From contig NZ_PDNI01000058.1 in NCBI RefSeq assembly GCF_002925845.1, positions 124,001-188,000 of the forward strand: a DNA stretch of 64,000 bases, given 5' to 3'. Made by a program: the position numbers and the translations under genes. Positions 35,027 through 44,545 of this stretch are shown one piece after another (positions within the stretch are counted from its first letter, which is position 1; every line of letters begins with the position of its first letter). The DNA comes from Roseovarius nitratireducens (lineage in GTDB: Bacteria > Pseudomonadota > Alphaproteobacteria > Rhodobacterales > Rhodobacteraceae). Below the pieces are notes generated by a model. The model was not told the origin of the DNA and ran no database searches. It worked only from the letters and a program-made list of their open reading frames with translations.

Positions 35027-35731
35027 ATGAGATCATCCAAGTCACGTTCGCGGAACAAGTCGAACCGCAACCGGTCCGTCGGCAATGTCGTCAACCGGGT
35101 CTTTGACAGCTCCGGCCCCGAGGGCAAGGTGCGCGGCACGCCGCAGCAGATCATCGACAAGTACACCCAGCTTGCCCGCGACGCGCAGCTCGGCAACGAC
35201 CGGGTGGCGTTCGAGAATTTCCAGCAGCATGCCGAGCATTACCAGCGCATGCTCAACGAGGCGCAGCGCGAGCAGGAGGCGCGGCGCGAAGAGCACGAGC
35301 GCCAGAACCGCGACCGCCAGACCGACCGTGACCGCGACCGTGGCCCGCGCGAAGGTGGCCCGCGCGACCGCGACGCCCGGCAGGGCGAGGGTCAGAACGG
35401 CGATCCGGCGCGCAACCCGCAGCCCGACATCATCGATCCCGCCGAGTCGAACGACAGCGGCCTTGTCGAGACGCCCGAGGCCCGGGGTGAAAACCGGGGC
35501 GAAAACAAGGGCGAAAACAAGGGTGAAAGCAAGGGCGAAGGTGGCAACGCACCGCGCAAGCCCGCCCGCAAGCCGCGCAGCCGCAAGCCCGCCAAGTCCG
35601 GCGGTGATGATGGCAATGGAAACGGTAATGGCAACGGTAACGGCACCGAGGGCGGCTCTGGCGAGCAGGGCGGTCAGGGTGGCCAGGGCAACCCGAACCT
35701 GTCCGCGGGTCCGTCAGAGGCCGCGGAATAG
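35027..35731 (+). CDS. DUF4167 domain-containing protein
   Basis: A 234-residue, highly charged protein. The N-terminal 85 residues form the DUF4167 domain (SVGNVVNRVFDSSGPEGKVRGTPQQ; YTQLARDAQLGNDRVAFENF). The remainder is low complexity: Arg/Asp/Gln-rich, then a GENKGENKGESKGE repeat, a basic Pro/Lys/Arg stretch and a (GN)n tract. Basic N-terminal residues and disordered tails suggest RNA or ribosome association, but function is unestablished. Position directly after prfA-prmC is common in alphaproteobacteria and supports a translation-related role by inference. Confidence 0.85.
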   Translation: MRSSKSRSRNKSNRNRSVGNVVNRVFDSSGPEGKVRGTPQQIIDKYTQLARDAQLGNDRVAFENFQQHAEHYQRMLNEAQREQEARREEHERQNRDRQTDRDRDRGPREGGPRDRDARQGEGQNGDPARNPQPDIIDPAESNDSGLVETPEARGENRGENKGENKGESKGEGGNAPRKPARKPRSRKPAKSGGDDGNGNGNGNGNGTEGGSGEQGGQGGQGNPNLSAGPSEAAE

Positions 35732-35757
35732 GTGCGCGGGGCGTATCCTCTCGCTCG

Positions 35758-36519
35758 ATGACCGGCCCGGCGATCCCCGACACCGACAGAATTCAGCCTG
35801 CCTTCGTGCTGGTGCGCCCGCAGATGGGCGAGAATATCGGCGCCGCGGCGCGGGCGATGTGGAATTTCGGCCTCGACCGCATGCGCCTCGTGGCGCCGCG
35901 CGACGGCTGGCCCAACCCCACCGCAGGCGCGATGGCGAGCGGCGCGGGGCGGCTGCTGGACGAGGCGGGGCTGTTTGACGACGTGGCGGGTGCGATTGGC
36001 GATTGCCAGTACGTGATGGCGACGACGGCGCGCGCGCGCGGTATGACCAAGCCGGTGCTGAGCCCCGAGCGCGCGATGCAGGAGGCTGCGCGCCGCATCG
36101 CTGCCGGAGAGCGGGTGGCGATGCTGTTCGGTCCCGAGCGGGCGGGGCTGGAGAATGACGACGTGGCCCGCGCCAACGCGCTGGTGAACGTTCCGGTCAA
36201 CCCCGAGTTTCCCAGCCTGAACCTTGCGCAATGCGTGTTGCTCTGCGCCTACGAGTGGCGGCGTGCCACGGCCGAGGTGGTGGCCGAGCGCGTGGACATG
36301 GCCGGTGCCGACTGGGCCGAGCGGCAAGAGATCGAGCGTCTGGCCAACCATTACGAGGAACGGCTGGAGACGGCGGGGTTCTTCTTTCCCGAGCACAAGG
36401 CGGCGCGGATGCGGCGCAACCTGCGAAACATGTGGAGCCGGATGCCGCTGACGCGCGCCGATGTGCGGATGCTGCACGGGATCATGCGGCAGATGGTCCG
36501 CTGGGGCGGGCGCGGTTGA
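35758..36519 (+). CDS. SPOUT-family RNA methyltransferase (TrmJ-like)
   Basis: A 253-residue TrmH/TrmJ-type 2'-O-methyltransferase. The three SPOUT motifs are clear: VRPQMGENIGAAARAMWNFG (motif 1, Asn/Arg), LFGPERAGLENDDV (motif 2) and FPSLNLAQCVLLCAYEW (motif 3, knot and SAM site). The C-terminal helical extension (MRRNLRNMWSRMPLTRADVRML) is typical of TrmJ, which methylates tRNA position 32. Other TrmH-like substrates cannot be excluded. It starts 26 nt after the DUF4167 gene, in the same direction. Confidence 0.85.
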   Translation: MTGPAIPDTDRIQPAFVLVRPQMGENIGAAARAMWNFGLDRMRLVAPRDGWPNPTAGAMASGAGRLLDEAGLFDDVAGAIGDCQYVMATTARARGMTKPVLSPERAMQEAARRIAAGERVAMLFGPERAGLENDDVARANALVNVPVNPEFPSLNLAQCVLLCAYEWRRATAEVVAERVDMAGADWAERQEIERLANHYEERLETAGFFFPEHKAARMRRNLRNMWSRMPLTRADVRMLHGIMRQMVRWGGRG

Positions 36520-36574
36520 AGGCGTGCGGCGCGCGGCCTAATCTCTGCCGCGTCGGCAATTCAAGGGGCGGGGC

Positions 36575-37714
36575 ATGACCGGGAAACGCAGCATTTTCGA
36601 GGAGGTGGGCGCGGATCAGCCCAAGGCCGGGCCGAAGGCGGGCGGCATCGACGCCGGGCGGCGCGGCGCGCGGCGCGGGATTCGCCTGTGGCTGATGCTG
36701 CTGTTTGCGCTGGTGGTGGTGATGATCGCCGTCGGCGGGCTTACCCGGCTCACCGATAGCGGGCTGTCGATCACCGAGTGGAAGCCGGTGACCGGGGCGC
36801 TGCCGCCGATGTCCGACTCCGTCTGGCAGCAGGAATTCGACAAGTACCGCGCGATCCCGCAATACGAATTGCTCAACAAGGGGATGAGCCTGGTCGAGTT
36901 CAAGGCGATCTACTGGTGGGAATGGGGCCACCGGCAACTGGGCCGGGTGATCGGCCTCGTATGGGCGCTGGGGTTCTTTGGCTTCCTGCTGGCGCGGCAG
37001 ATCCCCAAGGGCTGGACCGGGCGGCTTCTTGGCCTCGGTGCGCTGGGCGGCGCGCAGGGCGCGATCGGCTGGTGGATGGTGTCCTCTGGCCTGGGCGACG
37101 GGATGATCGCGGTGGCGTCCTACCGGCTCGCCGTGCATCTCGGCCTTGCCTTCGTCATCCTCGGGCTGATCGCGTGGTACGTGATGGCGCTCGGGCGTGA
37201 GGAGCGGGAATTGATGCAGGCGCGGCGCGGGCGCGAGGGCAGGCTGTTCGGTCTCTCCACCGGCCTCATGCATTTCGCCTTTCTGCAAATACTCCTTGGT
37301 GCGCTGGTGGCGGGGATCGACGCAGGCCGTACCTATACCGACTGGCCGCTGATGGCCGGGGGTATCCTGCCGCCCGACATGATGGACCTGAGCCCCTGGT
37401 GGCGGAATTTCTTTGAGAACCCGGGCACCGTTCAGTTCATTCACCGGGTGAGCGGCTATCTGTTGTTGGCCTTTGGCGTGGTGGTCTGGCTGCGCGGACG
37501 GCGCAGCGCGCACGGGGTGACGCGGGGGGCATTCACAGCGGCGATCGGCGTGCTGGCCTTGCAGATGGTTCTGGGGATCATGACGGTCCTCTATATCGCG
37601 CCGTGGCAACTGGCCATCGCGCACCAATTCGTGGCTGTGGTGCTGTGGGTGCTGATCCTGCGGGCACGGTTCCTGAGCCAGTATCCGCGTGCCACGTCGC
37701 TGAGGGGGGCCTGA
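36575..37714 (+). CDS. ctaA: Heme A synthase
   Basis: A 379-residue polytopic protein of the COX15/CtaA family, which converts heme O to heme A for cytochrome aa3 oxidase. It has eight predicted helices and the family signatures GGLTRLTDSGLSITEWKPV, WWEWGHRQLGR (conserved His) and, in the second half, DAGRTYTDWPLM and QFIHRVSGYLL (His). The long form, with a cytoplasmic extension before the first helix, is usual for alphaproteobacteria. AAGGGGCGGGGC precedes the ATG. Other cytochrome oxidase assembly genes are not in the window. Confidence 0.94.
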   Translation: MTGKRSIFEEVGADQPKAGPKAGGIDAGRRGARRGIRLWLMLLFALVVVMIAVGGLTRLTDSGLSITEWKPVTGALPPMSDSVWQQEFDKYRAIPQYELLNKGMSLVEFKAIYWWEWGHRQLGRVIGLVWALGFFGFLLARQIPKGWTGRLLGLGALGGAQGAIGWWMVSSGLGDGMIAVASYRLAVHLGLAFVILGLIAWYVMALGREERELMQARRGREGRLFGLSTGLMHFAFLQILLGALVAGIDAGRTYTDWPLMAGGILPPDMMDLSPWWRNFFENPGTVQFIHRVSGYLLLAFGVVVWLRGRRSAHGVTRGAFTAAIGVLALQMVLGIMTVLYIAPWQLAIAHQFVAVVLWVLILRARFLSQYPRATSLRGA

Positions 37715-37715
37715 G

Positions 37716-39182
37716 ATGGCAGCATATGACGATCTGATGGCGCTGGAGCGCGAAACGCAGGCGCTGGCGCAGGTCGCCGGGCGGCTGAGCTGGGATCAGG
37801 AGACGATGATGCCGCGCGGCGCCGCCGAGCAGCGCGCCGAGGAGAGTGGCGCGATGCAGGCGGTGCTGCATGCGCGGCGTACCGATGCGCGGCGCGGCGA
37901 TTTGCTGGCCGAGGCGGAGAGCGTGGCCACGGATGAGGTGGCGTGCGCGCAATTGCACCATATCCGCCGCGATTACGATCGCGCGACGCTGGTGCCGGGC
38001 GACCTGGCGGTGGCGCTGGCGCGGCTGACGAGCCGGGCGCAGGGGCAATGGGCCGAGGCGCGCGCTGCCGACGATTACGCGGCGTTTGCGCCGGTGCTGG
38101 CCGAGGTGATCCGATTGAAGCGCGAGGAGGCGGCTGCGGTGGCGCGGGGGCGCGACCTCTATGATGCGCTGATCGACGATTTCGAGCCGGAGATGAATGC
38201 GGCGCGGCTTGACGAGATGTTTGCCGAGATGCGGCCCCGGCTGGTCGACCTGCGCGCGCGCGCGCTCGACCGCGACTGGCCCGTCCTGGACGCGCATTTC
38301 GACGAGCAGGCGCAACTGCGCCTGTCGCGCGAACTGGCGCGCAATTTCGGTTATGATTTCGCGCGCGGGCGGCTCGATATGGCGGTGCATCCGTTCTCGT
38401 CCGGCTCGGGCGACGATGTGCGCATCACCACGCGGGTCAGCGAGCATGACCCGTTCAACTGCCTCTATTCGACGATCCACGAGACCGGTCACGCCTGTTA
38501 CGAGCAGGGGATCGACCCGGCCTATCGACTGACGCCCTTGGGGCAGGGCGTGTCGATGGGCGTGCATGAAAGCCAGAGCCGGATTTATGAGAATCAGCTT
38601 GGGCGCAGCCGGGCCTATACCGGCTGGCTGTTCGGACGGATGCGCGAGATGTTCGGCGATTTCGGGGTGGCGGATGCCGGGACGTTCTATCGCGCGGTCA
38701 ACCGGGTGCATCGCGGCTATATCCGCACCGAGGCGGACGAGGTGCAGTACAACCTGCACATCATGCTGCGCTTTGACCTCGAAAAGGCGCTGATCGCGGG
38801 CGATCTGGGCGCCGGTGATCTGGAGGCCGCGTGGAACGACCGCTTTGCCGCCGATTTCGGCTATGCGGTGGATCGGGCCTCGAACGGGGTGTTGCAGGAT
38901 GTGCACTGGTCGGTGGGCCTGTTCGGCTATTTTCCGACCTACAGCCTCGGCAATGTCTATGCCGGGTGCCTCTACCGCGCGATGCGCGGGGCGGTGCCGG
39001 ACCTGGAGGCGCAGCTTGCGCGCGGCGAGACCGGCGGCGCGACCGCGTGGCTGCGGGCGCAGGTGCAGCGGCATGGCGGGCGGTATGCCCCGCCGCAGGT
39101 GATCGCGCGCGCCTGCGGCGGGGAAGAGCCGACAGCGGGGCCGCTGCTGGACTATCTCGATGAGAAATTCGGCGGGATGTGA
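37716..39182 (+). CDS. M32-family metallocarboxypeptidase
   Basis: A 488-residue cytoplasmic thermostable-carboxypeptidase-1-type enzyme removing C-terminal residues. The zinc motif HETGH (in TIHETGHACYEQG) is followed by the M32 segment GVHESQSRIYENQLGRS, which supplies the third ligand Glu. LSWDQETMMPRGAAEQR at the N-terminus is characteristic. The ATG follows the ctaA stop by one base, so the two are co-transcribed, although the functions are unrelated. It ends 44 nt from the convergent sensor kinase. Confidence 0.92.
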   Translation: MAAYDDLMALERETQALAQVAGRLSWDQETMMPRGAAEQRAEESGAMQAVLHARRTDARRGDLLAEAESVATDEVACAQLHHIRRDYDRATLVPGDLAVALARLTSRAQGQWAEARAADDYAAFAPVLAEVIRLKREEAAAVARGRDLYDALIDDFEPEMNAARLDEMFAEMRPRLVDLRARALDRDWPVLDAHFDEQAQLRLSRELARNFGYDFARGRLDMAVHPFSSGSGDDVRITTRVSEHDPFNCLYSTIHETGHACYEQGIDPAYRLTPLGQGVSMGVHESQSRIYENQLGRSRAYTGWLFGRMREMFGDFGVADAGTFYRAVNRVHRGYIRTEADEVQYNLHIMLRFDLEKALIAGDLGAGDLEAAWNDRFAADFGYAVDRASNGVLQDVHWSVGLFGYFPTYSLGNVYAGCLYRAMRGAVPDLEAQLARGETGGATAWLRAQVQRHGGRYAPPQVIARACGGEEPTAGPLLDYLDEKFGGM

Positions 39183-39226
39183 GCGACGCCTCGCGCGCAT
39201 CCCTGCAGATTCCCCCCCGCGCCCGG

Positions 39227-41188
39227 TCAGCGCGCCCCCTGCGCGGGCAGCCAGATGGTGAATTCGGCACCGTTCCGGGGCCGGTTGCGGGCGGTGATGA
39301 TGCCGCCCGCCTGTCGGATCAGCGTCTGGCTTACTGAAAGGCCGAGGCCCGTGCCCTCGCCATGCCGGGTGGTGAAGAACGGATCGAACACCGCGGCGAT
39401 CTTGTCCTTCGGGATACCCGGCCCGGTATCGCACACGACGAGCGCCGCGCCGGGGCGGTCCTCGCGCGCCATCGGGCGGGTCTCTATCATCAGCCGGCCG
39501 CCGGTGCCCATCGCCTGCGCTGCGTTGGTCACGAGGTTGATGATGACCTGCTGCAATTCGCCGGGGTTGATGGTGACGAGGGGGGTGTCGGGCGCCTCGG
39601 AGATGCTGACCTCTATCTCGGCCTTGGACAGGACGTGATCGACCAGCACGAGGCAGTCGCGCAGCACCTGGCCCAGGTCCACGTCTTCCTCGAAGCTGCC
39701 GAATTCGGTCGGGCGCGCGAATTGCAGCAGCTTGCCGACGATGGCGCTGATGCGGCCGACCTGCCGGTCGATGAGCCCAAGCTCGTGGAGCACCGGCTCT
39801 GCCCGGTCCCCGAGTGTTTCGCGGATCACGTCGAGATTGCCCTGGATGACGGCGGTGGGGTTGTTGATCTCGTGCGCGACACCGGCGGTGATCTCGCCGA
39901 TGGAGGCGAGTTTCTCGGACATGACCAGTTGCTGATAGGTGCTTTCGAGCTTGGCATTCGCCTCGCGCAACTCGGCGGTGCGCTCATCGACGCGCTGGTT
40001 CAGTTCGTCGTTCCAGGCGCGCAGCGCGCGGTCGCGTTCCTGCACCTGGTCGAGCAGGCTGTCGAGATGGGCGGCCACGGTGCCGATCTCGTCGCGCGCG
40101 GGCACCGGGCCGATGCGCGCCTCGAGGTCGCCCGCCTCGACGCGGGCCATGGTCCCTGTCATCCGCTCGAGCGGCGCGAAGATATTGCGCGCAAGCCGCA
40201 GGAAAAGCGGCGCGCTGAGCGCGACCACGCCGAGAAAGGCGGTAAAGACAAGGATATAGGCGTTGCGCTTGGCCGCGTCGAACGGCGCCTGGAGAAAGCC
40301 CACGTAGAGCATGCCGATGCGGTCCCCGGTGCTGTCGATGATCGGGCGATAGGCCGAGATATACCAGTCATTGACCACGAAGGCGCTGTCGAGCCAGGTA
40401 CGCCCGTCGTTCAGCACCGCGTGCCGGACCGCCGCCGACACGCGGGTGCCGAGCGCGCGGCTGCCCTCGAACAGCCGCACGTTGGTGGAGACGCGCACAT
40501 CCTCGAGGAACAGGGTGGCGGTGCCTTGCCGCGCCCCCGGCGCGCCGCTGTCGCGATAGACGAGCGCGTTGATCGTGTCGATGAAACCGAGGTTGCGGTT
40601 GAGCAGGATGCCGCCCACCAGCACCCCCTCGCGCCCCTCGGTGGTGATCGGCGTGGCGCTGTGCACGACCATGCCGCGATCCTCGACCGTGCGCGTGGTG
40701 GGCACGGCGGCCTGCGTGGGGATGAGCGGCACAAGGGCGCGGTCGGCCAGTGCCGGGCCGGTTTCGGGGAGGGCGGCGAGGTCATCCTGCGCGAAGAGGT
40801 CGATCTCGGTGGCGGGCACCCCGGCGGCGGCGCGGGCGATCACCGGCCAGCCGGTTTCCCCCGCCCCCTCGCGGGGCAGGTAGTAGAGGAAATCGAGCCC
40901 CAGCGTATCGCGTTCCCGGGCGAGAAAGCCGGAGAGGTCGGCCCCGTCCTCGCGCAGCGCGCGGTCGAAGCGCAGCGACCGGGCGAGCGCGGTGACGTCG
41001 CCGCCGGTGGTGGTCAGGATGCGCTGCACATACTGGTCGGCCACCCGCAGGTCGGTTTCGACATTGGTGATGAGCAGTGCGTCGTAATTGGCCGACCACC
41101 GCCCGACCGCCACCGTCAGAAGCGCGGGCATCAGCACCACCAGGGGCAGCAGCGCGAGAATGAGCAGGCGTAGCCGAACGGATTTCAT
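39227..41188 (-). CDS. Membrane sensor histidine kinase with periplasmic double-Cache-like domain
   Basis: A 653-residue kinase. It has an N-terminal helix (9-28), a large periplasmic sensing domain (about 30-308) and a second helix (310-331). A HAMP (332-385), a coiled coil, a HisKA domain with the phosphorylated His439 (GVAHEINNPTA) and an HATPase domain (DTGPGIPKD; GTGLGLSVSQTLI) follow. The architecture resembles DctB/NtrB-like kinases that read small ligands. No response regulator gene lies next to it, so the partner is elsewhere. It is downstream of the iron-binding protein gene in the same direction. Confidence 0.88.
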   Translation of the reverse strand: MKSVRLRLLILALLPLVVLMPALLTVAVGRWSANYDALLITNVETDLRVADQYVQRILTTTGGDVTALARSLRFDRALREDGADLSGFLARERDTLGLDFLYYLPREGAGETGWPVIARAAAGVPATEIDLFAQDDLAALPETGPALADRALVPLIPTQAAVPTTRTVEDRGMVVHSATPITTEGREGVLVGGILLNRNLGFIDTINALVYRDSGAPGARQGTATLFLEDVRVSTNVRLFEGSRALGTRVSAAVRHAVLNDGRTWLDSAFVVNDWYISAYRPIIDSTGDRIGMLYVGFLQAPFDAAKRNAYILVFTAFLGVVALSAPLFLRLARNIFAPLERMTGTMARVEAGDLEARIGPVPARDEIGTVAAHLDSLLDQVQERDRALRAWNDELNQRVDERTAELREANAKLESTYQQLVMSEKLASIGEITAGVAHEINNPTAVIQGNLDVIRETLGDRAEPVLHELGLIDRQVGRISAIVGKLLQFARPTEFGSFEEDVDLGQVLRDCLVLVDHVLSKAEIEVSISEAPDTPLVTINPGELQQVIINLVTNAAQAMGTGGRLMIETRPMAREDRPGAALVVCDTGPGIPKDKIAAVFDPFFTTRHGEGTGLGLSVSQTLIRQAGGIITARNRPRNGAEFTIWLPAQGAR

Positions 41189-41229
41189 GCAAAAGGGCCG
41201 CGATCCCGTTTGGAGACCCCGACCCTAAA

Positions 41230-41273
41230 GCAATTTCAGAAGAAGTTGATAGCCTTTTTCGGTTCGAAATTGC
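41230..41273. repeat. 8-bp inverted repeat in an AT-rich spacer
   Basis: GCAATTTC (41230-41237) and GAAATTGC (41266-41273) flank a 28-nt segment containing CTTTTTC. A second near-palindrome centred on ATTGCGCAAT follows at about 41296-41305. The spacer separates the iron-binding protein from the sensor kinase and is clearly more AT-rich than its surroundings. Confidence 0.4.
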
Positions 41274-41314
41274 GACTCCCCGGCATCATTGATGCGGATT
41301 GCGCAATTCGCGGA

Positions 41315-42331
41315 TCAGTCCCAGCCGACCTCGTTGAAGATGGTCTGCGCGGTGGTCGCGTGCTCCTTGAAGGAGGAGGTGGGCGTATCGTTGTCGGGGA
41401 TGAAGATGCCGAGTTGCGCCACGTGTTCGCCGATCGGCACACCGGCCATCACCGGGTACTCGTTGTTGGCGTTGGCGAATTGCGCCTGTGCCTCTGCGCT
41501 GGCAAGGTATTCCAGCAGCGCGGTCGCCTCGTCCTTGTTGGGGGCGTTGGCGGCGATGCCGGCGGCGGCGAGGTTGACATGTGCCCCGCGCCCGCTCTGG
41601 TTCGGCCAGACAAAGCCGACACCGTCGATACCCGAGGTGAGCCCGTCCACGTCGCTGGCGAGGCCGCGCACGTAGTAATAGGTGTTGGCCACCGCCACGT
41701 TGCATTCGCCCGAGACGATGCCGCGAAGCTGATCGGTATCGCCGCCCTGCGGCGCGCGTGCCATGTTGGCGACGATGCCGGCGGCCCAATCGCGGGCCGG
41801 TTCCTCGCCGTGGGTCTCGATGATCGAGGCCATGAGCGACTGGTTGTAGATGTTCGAGGACGAGCGGATGCAGACCTGGCCCTTCCACTTGGGGTCGGCA
41901 AGCTCTTCATAGGTTTGCGGCGGGTTCTCGACCCGTCCCCTGGAATAGAAGATGATGCGCGCGCGCTGCGACAGGCCGGTCCAGAGATTCTCGTCGTCGC
42001 GCAGGTGGGCGGGTACGTTGGCCTCGATCACCGCCGATTCGAACGGCTGAAGCAGCCCCCTTTCCTCGGCGCGCGAGATGCGGCCCACATCGACGGTCAT
42101 GAACACGTCGGCTGGGCTGTTGGCACCCTCGGCCTCCATCCGCGCCATCAGCTCGTCGGCCTTGGCCTCGATGCGGTTGATGGTGATGCCGGTCTTCTCG
42201 GTGAAGGCGGCATAGAGCGCGTCGTCGCTGTCATAGTGACGGCTGGAATAGAGATTGACCTCCTGCGCGAAGGCAGGGGCCGTGAGGGCGATCAGCGCGG
42301 TGGCCGAGAGCGCAGCCTTGATCGGGTTCAT
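41315..42331 (-). CDS. Iron(III) ABC transporter periplasmic binding protein (FbpA/FutA-like)
   Basis: A 338-residue precursor with a signal peptide (cleavage near AFA/QEV). The mature N-terminus NLYSSRHYDSDDALY supplies His and Tyr ligands. The paired tyrosines in ANTYYYVRG match the iron-binding Tyr residues of FbpA-type transferrins. The ATG at 42331 has GAGGAG about 7 nt upstream. The matching permease and ATPase genes are absent here, so it either works with a distant transporter or delivers iron signals to the neighbouring kinase, the latter being speculation. No Irr or Fur box was recognised. Confidence 0.85.
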   Translation of the reverse strand: MNPIKAALSATALIALTAPAFAQEVNLYSSRHYDSDDALYAAFTEKTGITINRIEAKADELMARMEAEGANSPADVFMTVDVGRISRAEERGLLQPFESAVIEANVPAHLRDDENLWTGLSQRARIIFYSRGRVENPPQTYEELADPKWKGQVCIRSSSNIYNQSLMASIIETHGEEPARDWAAGIVANMARAPQGGDTDQLRGIVSGECNVAVANTYYYVRGLASDVDGLTSGIDGVGFVWPNQSGRGAHVNLAAAGIAANAPNKDEATALLEYLASAEAQAQFANANNEYPVMAGVPIGEHVAQLGIFIPDNDTPTSSFKEHATTAQTIFNEVGWD

Positions 42332-42397
42332 CGGAAACTCCTCTTGCTTGGTCCGAGTATTTTTCTCGGGAATATCTCGCAAGTCTGACAGAATGAG

Positions 42398-43203
42398 TCA
42401 ACGGTTATTTCCGATAATTCTACTCAGGCTATGGCCGGTCATGGTCAGCGCGAAAATGAGCGCAGCCACGCAAACGATGGTGGGGCCGGTGGGCGTGTCG
42501 AGCCGGAACGAGGCAGCGAGCCCGCCCAGTGCCGCCGCCCCGGCGATCACCGTCGCGATCAGGGCCATGCGCTCGGGCGTGGCCGAGAGCGGGCGGGCGG
42601 CGGCGGCGGGCACGATCAGCATGGCGGCGATCAGCAGCACGCCCACCACCTTGATCGCCACCGCCACCACCAGCGCCAGTGCCAGCGTCAGCACCATCTG
42701 CTCGCGCCGCGGGTCGATCCCCTCGGACCACGCCAGATCGGGGCTGAGCGTCGCGGTCAGCAGCGCCTGCCAGCGCCACACCAGCAGCGCCACGACCCCC
42801 GCCGCGCCGCCCCAGATCACCGCAAGGTCGCCCCGGCTGACGGCGAGGATATCGCCGAAGAGATAGGCCATCAGGTCGAGTCGCACGCCCGAGAGGAACG
42901 ACACCCCCACCAGCCCGAAGGCGAGCGCCGAATGGGCCAGCACGCCCAGGAGCGTGTCCATCGCGAAGCCGCGCCCCGAGAGGGTGGAGACCGCGCTCGC
43001 CATCATCAGCGACATTACCAGCGCGCCGACAAAGACCGAAGCATCGAAGGCCAGCGCCAGAGCCACGCCGAGGATCGCGGCATGGGCCGTGGCATCGCCG
43101 AAATAGGCCATGCGCCGCCAGACGACGAAGCTGCCGAGCGGCGCCGCGGCCAGCGCCACGCCGAGGCCCGCGAGAGCCGCGCGCACGAGAAAATCATCGA
43201 GGA

Positions 43204-43207
<4 letters not shown>
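42398..43207 (-). CDS. znuB: Zinc ABC transporter permease
   Basis: A 269-residue inner-membrane permease of the ABC-3 family with about eight helices (LAAAPLGSFVVWRRMAYFGD at the start, the typical coupling region). It imports zinc with ZnuC and ZnuA. Its ATG overlaps the znuC stop by 4 nt (ATGA). It is the last gene of zur-znuC-znuB; a gap of 66 nt containing a GTATTTTTCTCGG motif separates it from the iron-binding protein gene. Confidence 0.93.
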
Positions 43208-43961
<754 letters not shown>

Positions 43962-43971
<10 letters not shown>

Positions 43972-44450
43972 GGCGCGGCCCCGTCGCGGCAGCGCGGGCA
44001 GCGGCCTACGGCCTCGACCACCGCCTGTTCGATCTCGAATCCGGCGGCCTCGGCGGCGGCGCCGAGCATTCCGCGCGCCGGTTCGGCATGGGTCTCGGCG
44101 ACCGCGTCGCAAATTCGGCAGATGAGGAAGGCCGGGGTGTGCGTGGCATCCGGGTGGGTGCAGGCGATGAACGCGTTGAGCCGCTCGATCTTGTGGGCGA
44201 AGCCGTTGGTCACGAGGAAATCGAGCGCCCGGTAGGCCACCGGCGGCTGTGCCCCGAGCCCTTCGTCGCGCAGCGTGTCGAGAATTTCGTAGGCCCCCAT
44301 CGCGCGGTGCCCCTCTAGCAGGATTTCGAGCACGCGGCGGCGTTGGGGCGTGAGATTGAGCCGGTGGCGCGCGCAATGCGCCTCGGCTGCATCGAGCGCC
44401 TCGCGCTTGCAGCGGTGATGGTCGTGATGCTCGAATCCGAGTGTGTGCAT
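43962..44450 (-). CDS. zur: Zinc uptake regulator (Fur family)
   Basis: A 162-residue Fur-family repressor. A winged-helix domain (LTPQRRRVLEILLEGHRAMGAYEIL) precedes the dimerisation domain with a zinc-binding HPDATHTPAFLICRICDAV. A second pair CPRC lies near the C-terminus; these paired CxxC motifs are the structural zinc site. The N-terminal FEHHDHHRCKRE is His-rich. The context (znuC and znuB downstream, znuA divergent) identifies it as Zur rather than Fur. With zinc bound it should repress from the two operators at 44479-44535, including its own promoter. Confidence 0.92.
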
Positions 44451-44478
44451 GGCGGTCTCCAGCGGTCGATTGCGGCTT

Positions 44479-44503
44479 GATATGTTACATCATAACGATT
44501 ATC
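44479..44503. promoter_or_regulatory. Zur operator 1
   Basis: GATATGTTACATCATAACGATTATC has the core GTTA-N5-TAAC with AT-rich symmetric flanks, the form of alphaproteobacterial Zur boxes. It lies 29 bp before the zur start, placed to control the zur-znuCB transcript. Confidence 0.8.
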
Positions 44504-44514
44504 AACCCCGGCAG

Positions 44515-44535
44515 ATATGTAATAAGGTAACATAT
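44515..44535. promoter_or_regulatory. Zur operator 2
   Basis: ATATGTAATAAGGTAACATAT is a 21-bp palindrome (ATATGTAA against TAACATAT, one mismatch) with the same N5 spacing as operator 1. It ends one base before the GGAGG ribosome binding site of znuA, so a bound repressor would block znuA transcription and could overlap its start site. Confidence 0.85.
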
Positions 44536-44545
44536 GGAGGATTGC

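Noticed and set aside
35027-35731. DUF4167 gene as a frame artefact of low-complexity DNA
   Set aside because: The first 85 residues are a coherent domain in the expected place after prfA-prmC, so the gene is real despite its repetitive tail.
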